This document shows positions 58,562 to 64,000 of a DNA stretch of 64,000 nucleotides, piece by piece (position 1 is the first letter of the stretch; every line of letters starts with the position of its first letter). The notes below the pieces were generated by a model. The model was given only the letters and a program-made list of their open reading frames with translations, did no database searches and was not told the origin of the DNA. The translations under genes and the position numbers were made by a program. The stretch is from Magnolia sinica (taxonomy: Eukaryota; Streptophyta; Magnoliopsida; Magnoliales; Magnoliaceae), in assembly GCF_029962835.1 (NCBI RefSeq), contig NC_080588.1:28629501-28693500 (forward strand). The letters run 5' to 3'.

Positions 58562-58937
58562 CAAGAGGCAACTAGAGAGAGAGGGTGGCGAGGGAGCCGC
58601 ACCAAAGGAGAAAGAAGAAGAACAAGAAGCAGGAAGAGGAGCTGCAGCAGCGCCATGAGGAGCTACAGCAGTGTCGCAGAAGAAGAAGAGGAAGAGGAAG
58701 AGGACGAAGAAGAATTAGGTTCAAATTTATTTATTTTTTTCGTTTTTTCTTTTTTCTTTTCCTATTTTCTTTTAGGGTACCCATAACAATTGTTACAGGC
58801 CTGTAATGGCCATTTCGGTTCATTTTTTCTGGACCTCCCTGTTTCAGCCCCATATCGTGTAACAGTAACCGCCGTTACCGTTATGTATCAGCCGTTACGG
58901 TCAATACGTAACCAATTTATGACACCTTGGGCAGATA

Positions 58938-59790
58938 TCTAGGACCATAACTGTACCCGTTACCATGTATTAGTTATTCACTGCCCACCATGTTAAATCT
59001 GGGTTGTCTAGAAAGGAGACTACCCATTTCCACATGTTTTTGCACCATGACATTCTTTAAACATTCCGTTGAATGTTTGACGAATTCTCGTTGGATCCTC
59101 AACAGCTTGCATCTACACCATTGCCTTTAACTACTCACTATGATCCAAACCACGTTAGGAACAAAGATGCCAAAAGTGTGTGGGCGTCAAAATTTTGTAA
59201 CAATTTAGTATGGAGTATGGGATGGAAGCGGACAAGATTCTTTTTGTTCTTTTTTTTTTTTCTCTCGTTTTTTTTGAACGGCAACAATAATATATATCTT
59301 AGCTAGTCAGTGGTACGAAATCAAAAAGAAAATAGAAAACCCAATGGATGATGAGAAATCAGCCCTTAGGGGAGCGGGTCATCCTAAGATCACCCACTAA
59401 CAATTCCACTATTTCCTCCGTGTTACACACCTTGAACAGGGGAACCCCAAATGCCCAAAATATCATTCATCCTTTTACACTATTAAGTATTGAACTTGAT
59501 TATTCCATCTCGTCGTTTTCCTCTTTCCACTGTGTCCAGAGGATAGCTAGGAGGCACAGCTGCCGTAGGGAACAGATTCATGGACTGGTACTTGGCAGAA
59601 GTTTGGAGCTAATTTAGGTTGAAAAGGGATGGGAACTTGGACTTTTTGGAAGGGTTATGGGCTGAAATTAGGGGCAGGTTCTTGGCGACTTTCAGACTAT
59701 TTGGAGGCTGATTTTGGCAGATTGTAAGCTGGACCAGGCTGTGTTGAGGCTCAGATGTATGATCCAAGTGTTTTACAGCCAGATGTATGA

Positions 59791-59845
<55 letters not shown>

Positions 59846-60126
59846 ACATCTCTAAGTGTGACTTCTTTCTATATTTATTGAAACATCACAAATTCACAAT
59901 ATGGACCACAAGTACTCTATCCATGATATGGACCACAATTTGGATGGTCCAGATTGCTCTAATGTACTGCCACGTGTGATGGGGATGAGTCACCACCATT
60001 TTAAATGGGTGTTGAACTAGCATAGAAGAAAAACTTTTTTTTTTTTTTTTTAAAAAGAAGATTTCATGTAACATACACTACCCGCCATGCACTACACTAT
60101 GCTACATGTTGCGTACGCTACATTCT
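58938..60126. other. Spacer with a (CT)n run, no supported gene
   Basis: Short open frames here lack recognisable domains. A CT run of about 24 units lies at 59791-59840 and a poly-T run at 60034-60050. From 60080 the text becomes rich in CTAC/TGTAGC words in both orientations. Confidence 0.5.
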
Positions 60127-60134
60127 GTAGCTTA

Positions 60135-60607
60135 GCTAGAGTTGTACATGAGCCGAACCGAGTCGATCTTGGCCCGGCTCGGCCAGCAGGCTGCCCTAGC
60201 TCAAACTCGGCTCGGCTCGATCTCAAGCCTAACTAGCCAGCTCGGCTCAGTCAGCAGCTAGGGCCAGCTCGAGCTGAGTTCGAGTTTGAGCCTACGAGCT
60301 AAGTTCGAGTTTAGGTTTTTAGGGTTTTTAATATATATATAATTTATTTAAATATATAAATATTTTGTAAACATTTATATTAAGTGAACCCGATCCAAGT
60401 CAAGTCGATTCGAACCGAGTCAAGTTCAGAGCCGAGCCAAGTTGAGTCAAGCTCGGTCTAGCTTGGACTCAGCTCAAAATTTTTTCAAGCTCAAAAAAAT
60501 CAGCTCGACTCGCCTCAAACCCAATTTCGAGTTGAGTCGATTCGAGCGTTTCTGAGTCGAGTCGAGCCAGTTAATCGAGCTAACTCGGTTCGTGTACAGC
60601 TTTACCC
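60135..60607. mobile_element. hAT-like non-autonomous element, TSD GTAGCTTA
   Basis: The 8-bp copies GTAGCTTA at 60127-60134 and 60608-60615 flank a segment whose inner ends, GTTGTACATGAGCCGAACCG and (reverse) GCTGTACACGAACCGAG, are inverted repeats. The body consists of CTCGGCTCGA/GAGCCGAG words with AT-rich spacers. A caveat is that the surroundings are themselves rich in GTAGC words, so part of the match could be coincidental. Confidence 0.65.
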
Positions 60608-60935
60608 GTAGCTTATGCTACCAGGGAGCTATGATACATTGCATTTTAGCTGCACTACATTATGTAGCATACACTACAAGCTACGCTATGAGCGCTACTG
60701 AAAACACTAACGGTTCGTACAAATCCCCAATACTTGACGAGGTTTGTATATAAACCCAGAAAACATATTCCATTGGACTTTTGGGCCCCACAGTCCAGCT
60801 ATTTCTTGTATTTTATCCATCTGTTTGGACTTGTGCACCCTACAGTCCACTTGGACCACTAAAAATTTCATCTGATTGATCTTGTGGAATCCACAAATCA
60901 ATAGGATGGCTTTCCCTTCAATCGAAGGGCATAAT

Positions 60936-60981
60936 AGGTCCAAAATTGGACCTTTTCAGCATAATAGGTCCAATTTTGGAC
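60936..60981 (+). repeat. Two tandem palindromes GGTCCAAAATTGGACC / GGTCCAATTTTGGACC
   Basis: A 30-bp direct repeat (60931-60960, 60961-60990) has identical edges, and its palindromic core is the exact reverse complement of the other copy's core. Confidence 0.9.
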
Positions 60982-61239
60982 CTTTTTTTCTTTTTTCTTT
61001 TCTTTTTTGTTGGTAATCTGGTGGTCCTATATCAAAGAGGGTGTAACAAGATCTAGCCTAGGTTGGGATGCTTTCCCTCTTATTTGTTGGATCTCACTAG
61101 TTTTTAATAGAAAAGTTGTTAACACATCATTCATAAAAAATAAAAATAAAAAAAATAAAAAAAATAAAAATTGTATGCAGATATTGCTGGAATATTTCCA
61201 CTTTGCACGAATAATGGAAATGAATAATAATCAGCTAAA

Positions 61240-62122
61240 GCTTGATGATGAGGACATCAGACCCTTCAAAGTTTATTAAAGATGAAGGCGGCCGACGAAT
61301 ACATCTTTATGGTTCGATGATGGTTCATTGCACAAATAATGATGATTTTGAAGACCTGGTTAATGGCACAAATAAGGATGATTCTAAAGGCCTTATACAT
61401 GTCCTTGGATTAATTGAAAGCCCCACATTAGGAGGACACATTAGGAGGACACACGTGTAGGATGAGTTAGAAGATTGATCTGTTATACGGGATTTTTTTT
61501 ATTTTTTTATTTTTTTTAGAAAGCTTTATTTTTATTTTGATTTTGATTTTGTTATAGGGGTAATTTAGTCATTTTCTTTTAAATCCGAATTTTATAAATA
61601 AGGTGTTTTCTACTATAAACCTAATAATGTTTTTTTAATGAAAGCTTGGCGCCTCCTTTCCCCTTTCTCTCTGTGGTAAGTTCTTCTCTTCCCCTAATCT
61701 CTTCCCTTCTTCTAAATTCTATTTCTAGCCCTCCAACCTTCTTCTTCTCTTTTTATGCCTAGTACTTTTTTTTTGTTGCTATTGACCCTGAAAATCTGAG
61801 AATTGATCCCAACCCTCTCTCAGATTTTCCAGCCGTCCCTATTCTAGAAATCCTTTGATTTCCTGGACTAGAGAAGCTACATTGATTGTTGGATTAAAAC
61901 CATGTAAGATCAGGAGGTCCCATCCTTCACCGGATCCAATCCACGCATGATTTAAATATGGTACAGCAGGATTGTGATGATGGTCCACAACCATTGCATG
62001 TTCCTTTTATTATTATCGTTACTATGATGTGTAATGTAAATACTTCAATTGATTTGCTTAGTTTATTTCGCTAAATAATTTTTGTGCTCACACATGCATT
62101 CTAGTTTACACCGTCTTGCATC
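61240..62122 (+). mobile_element. 5' LTR of a Ty3/gypsy element (left edge uncertain)
   Basis: The right edge is placed at TTGCATCA (about 62122) because a primer-site-like TTTGGTATTAAAGC follows at once. A TATA box (tttataaataagg) lies at 61591-61603. The stretch around it, 'aggggtaatttagtcatttt', is typical of this class of LTR. The left edge could lie anywhere from about 61000 to 61490 (TGTTATACGGG at 61481), so coordinates are approximate. Confidence 0.5.
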
Positions 62123-62124
62123 AA

Positions 62125-62140
62125 ATTTGGTATTAAAGCT
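62125..62140 (+). other. Primer-binding site, degenerate
   Basis: TTTGGTATTAAAGCTT resembles the initiator-methionine tRNA-type TGGTATCAGAGC site with two to three substitutions, at the expected place between LTR and gag leader. Confidence 0.6.
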
Positions 62141-62220
62141 TTATGTTTTGCATGGTTTTTGTTAGATTGAGTTATCTGAACTTAGGATCATCTATTTTCT
62201 CATATGGGATTGTCTAGATA

Positions 62221-62328
62221 ATTCCAGATCTACATGCCACAGAAATTGCTAACCAGATTCTAGATCTACATGTCACAAAAATTGCTAACTTGATTCCAGA
62301 TCTACATGCCACAAAAATTGCTAACCTG
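62221..62328 (+). repeat. 36-bp tandem repeat, three units, in the retrotransposon leader
   Basis: Units at 62221, 62257 and 62293 each read ATTC(C/T)AGATCTACATG followed by '(c/t)cacaNaaattgctaac'. They lie between the primer site and gag. Confidence 0.9.
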
Positions 62329-62552
62329 ATTTTTCAAATTCACAATCCTGTGAGATATTAGTCTGAATTTCCAGATTTGTGTTTTTATTCTAGTTAAATC
62401 TGAAAATCTGCAGCATTCATACGTCGTATAGAAGTAGGATCATACATCCATATTGAGGTCTGTTCAAACCTTGAGTCGAACTTAGGAAAATTGAGTTCGA
62501 GTTTTTGGTGTATGCCCACTAGAAGTGGTAAGGGTTTTAGCCAACACCCATC

Positions 62553-63610
62553 ATGAGCAACGAGCAATTAAGCGAGCACCTCACTCAATTACTCCAAAAG
62601 ATAACTGCCATAGAGACATCCAACAAAAATATCGAACGAAAACTGACTGCCACCGAAGCTAAACTTGAGCGATTAAAGGCATCCTAAAGGGAAAACCCCA
62701 CTGTTGGGGGAGATGTGCAGTCACAGGCAGGTGGTGTTGGTGAGGAGCCAGCCCTTACACAAACCCCCACCAATGGCGGGTAAGTGGGTAGAGAACGGGC
62801 ATATCAGGACTGCTTTGATCCTGACGAGAGGGCCATGAAGATTGTCAGGATTGATGCCCCGAGCTTTGATGGTTGCTTTGACCCCAAGGCATTCCTTGAT
62901 TGGTTAGCTGACATGGATCACTATTTTGAGTGGCATGAGATGTCAGAGAACCAACAAGTGCGGTTTGCCAAAATGAAGCTTGTGGGGCAAACAAAGATGT
63001 ACTGGACTAATGAAGAGCATAGGATTGAACGGGTGGGAGGAGCTCCCGTTACCCAATGGGGCGAGATGAAAACTATGCTGAGAGAGAAGTACTTCCCTCT
63101 CTCTTATCGCCAGAAGCTCCTGGAACAATGGCAATCTTTACGCCAAGGATCCATGCCTGTCACGGAATACATTACAAAATTTGAGGAATTAATGATGCAG
63201 CGTGACATTAAAGAAGACACTCCAGTAATGCTCATGCGTTTCAAGACGAGCCTTCGATCGGATCTTCAGCGTGAGCTTTGGGCTTGTCCCGTGATAGATT
63301 TAGACGATATGGACCAAGTGGTGTAGGAATTAGAGCAGTATCTAAAGACTCCTATCACAAGACGGTTCAATTCCCGAGACTCTAATGTTAGGACTAGTTC
63401 TCAGGGAACTAGACCCAACATTAGTAATCAACTTAGGGCACAGGCGAATGTTCCCCCTAGGCCTAGGGATGACAAGGGAAAAGGCATCCTTAGTGCTGGT
63501 CCAGGTAGAGGACAGAATGTGCGATGCTACGAATGTGGGAACATTGGCCATTTTGCAACTCGGTGTCCCATTCAGAGCAAAACAAAAGCCTTCGTCATAG
63601 GCGATTCCTA
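62553..63610 (+). pseudogene. Ty3/gypsy Gag with zinc knuckle, interrupted
   Basis: A single frame begins at ATG 62553 (MSNEQLSEHLTQLLQKI, a coiled-coil-like start). It carries stops at 62685, 62781 and 63324 and continues in frame to a stop near 63609. The retrotransposon gag domain is well preserved at 62840-63240: FLDWLADMDHYFEWHEM, KLVGQTKMYW, REKYFPLSYRQKLLEQW and MPVTEYITKFEELM. A CX2CX4HX4C zinc knuckle (CYECGNIGHFATRC) is at 63525-63566. Gag packages element RNA into virus-like particles. The three internal stops make this copy defective. Confidence 0.85.
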
Positions 63611-63729
63611 GGATAGCGAGTATGATCAGGGCAACTCTTAAGTTGAATAATATCATCCCGTAGGATCATTGAGTGATGAGGATAAGGTGGGTGATGCTAC
63701 CACACTAGCAGTTGTCATGTGTGCTAGCC

Positions 63730-64000
63730 TAGACTAAAAGCAGTGTTGACTGGCGTCATAACACTATCTTTAACATGATCGCCAAGTGTTGCGAGAAAAA
63801 TTGTAAGGTGATAGTGAACAGTGAGAGTTGCCAGAATGTAATTTCCACTAGCACCTTAGGCCGTCTAAAGTTAGAAGCCACCCCTCATCCTGACCCGTAC
63901 AAAGTCTCACGGGTAGACAAGACTTCCCTTCCTGTCACCCATCAATGTCTTATGCCCATCAAGTTCGGGTCTTATAAGGAATCCCTGTGGTGTGATGTGT
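63730..64000 (+). pseudogene. Ty3/gypsy aspartic protease start, truncated by the window
   Basis: In a frame shifted by one relative to Gag, the text reads KCCEKNCKVIVNSESCQNVIS, then LGRLKLEATPHPDPYKVS and VTHQCLMPIKFGSYKESLWCDV up to the window end. This follows the order of the pepsin-like protease of plant Ty3/gypsy elements. The catalytic position, Asp in active DSG/DGG motifs, reads Asn in VNSES, so the enzyme would be inactive. Reverse transcriptase presumably lies beyond the window. Confidence 0.75.

Larger units (their letters stand above)
56798..58928. mobile_element. Large TIR element with GTAACGG-rich ends (possibly MULE-like)
   Basis: The left end CAAGGTGTACCATTGCGG and the right end, reverse CAAGGTGTCATAAATTGG, share CAAGGTGT. 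Both continue into clusters of GTAACGG/CCGTTAC words (56815-56915 and 58865-58910). The flanks GGGCAAATA (56789-56797) and GGGCAGATA (58929-58937) agree at 8 of 9 positions, with a one-base ambiguity at the right border. A 9-bp duplication would suit a Mutator-like element. No transposase is seen; the interior contains nested MITEs and microsatellites. Confidence 0.55.

Overview
The window is nuclear DNA from a flowering plant with a large, transposon-rich genome. The evidence is intron-split genes of plant-only families (remorin, plant calmodulin-binding protein, plant mobile domain), Ty3/gypsy and Ty1/copia LTR fragments, an RTE-type LINE tail, a tRNA-derived SINE, hAT-like miniature elements and abundant GA/TA microsatellites. 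Many palindromic repeats carry GTGGGCCCCACCATGATG-like ends. I associate that flavour with magnoliid or other early-diverging angiosperm genomes, but this is only a weak impression and the species cannot be named from the sequence.

Layout. 1-14 kb is a nest of LTR retrotransposons. A degenerate Ty3/gypsy element (Tat/Athila-like integrase, post-integrase region and 3' LTR) is split at 5078-11136 by a solo LTR flanked by ATGAC. That solo LTR is itself split at 7768-10208 by a second, inverted solo LTR flanked by TGGTG. 14.6-18 kb holds a minus-strand plant-mobile-domain pseudogene. 19.6-26.4 kb holds an apparently intact plus-strand gene for a plant calmodulin-binding protein (coding part 24713-26329) with a long, intron-containing 5' leader. 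Its leader introns contain a tandemly repeated RTE-LINE tail and a 213-bp duplication. 27-38.6 kb is gene-free: a 335-bp tandem duplication, palindromic MITEs and a second copy of the GGCC-rich long LTR (about 32.0-35.8 kb), then further LTR-like sequence.

38.9-45.4 kb is a complete six-exon remorin gene on the minus strand (305 residues predicted). Its splice phases agree at all five junctions, and its introns are swollen by palindromic MITEs. 47.1-49.0 kb has two hAT-like elements, one of them hit by a SINE; both insertions keep exact target duplications. 49.5-51.5 kb holds the last two exons of a conserved minus-strand gene that I do not recognise. 52.8-55.7 kb is a minus-strand Ty3/gypsy 5' end (LTR, primer site, gag/protease remnants). 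55.9-58.9 kb has a threefold 256-266-bp tandem repeat and a large TIR element. 60.1-60.6 kb is another hAT-like element. 61.2-64 kb is the 5' part of a plus-strand Ty3/gypsy element (LTR, primer site, gag with zinc knuckle, start of protease) that runs off the window.

The supported host genes are therefore three: the calmodulin-binding protein, the remorin and the unidentified acidic-tailed protein. The first two are membrane/signalling-type families, but nothing here shows that they act together. I found no convincing novel multi-gene system. The most interesting content is transposon architecture (nested LTRs, LINE-tail array, SINE inside hAT, intron-dwelling palindromic MITEs) and the captured PMD gene remnant.
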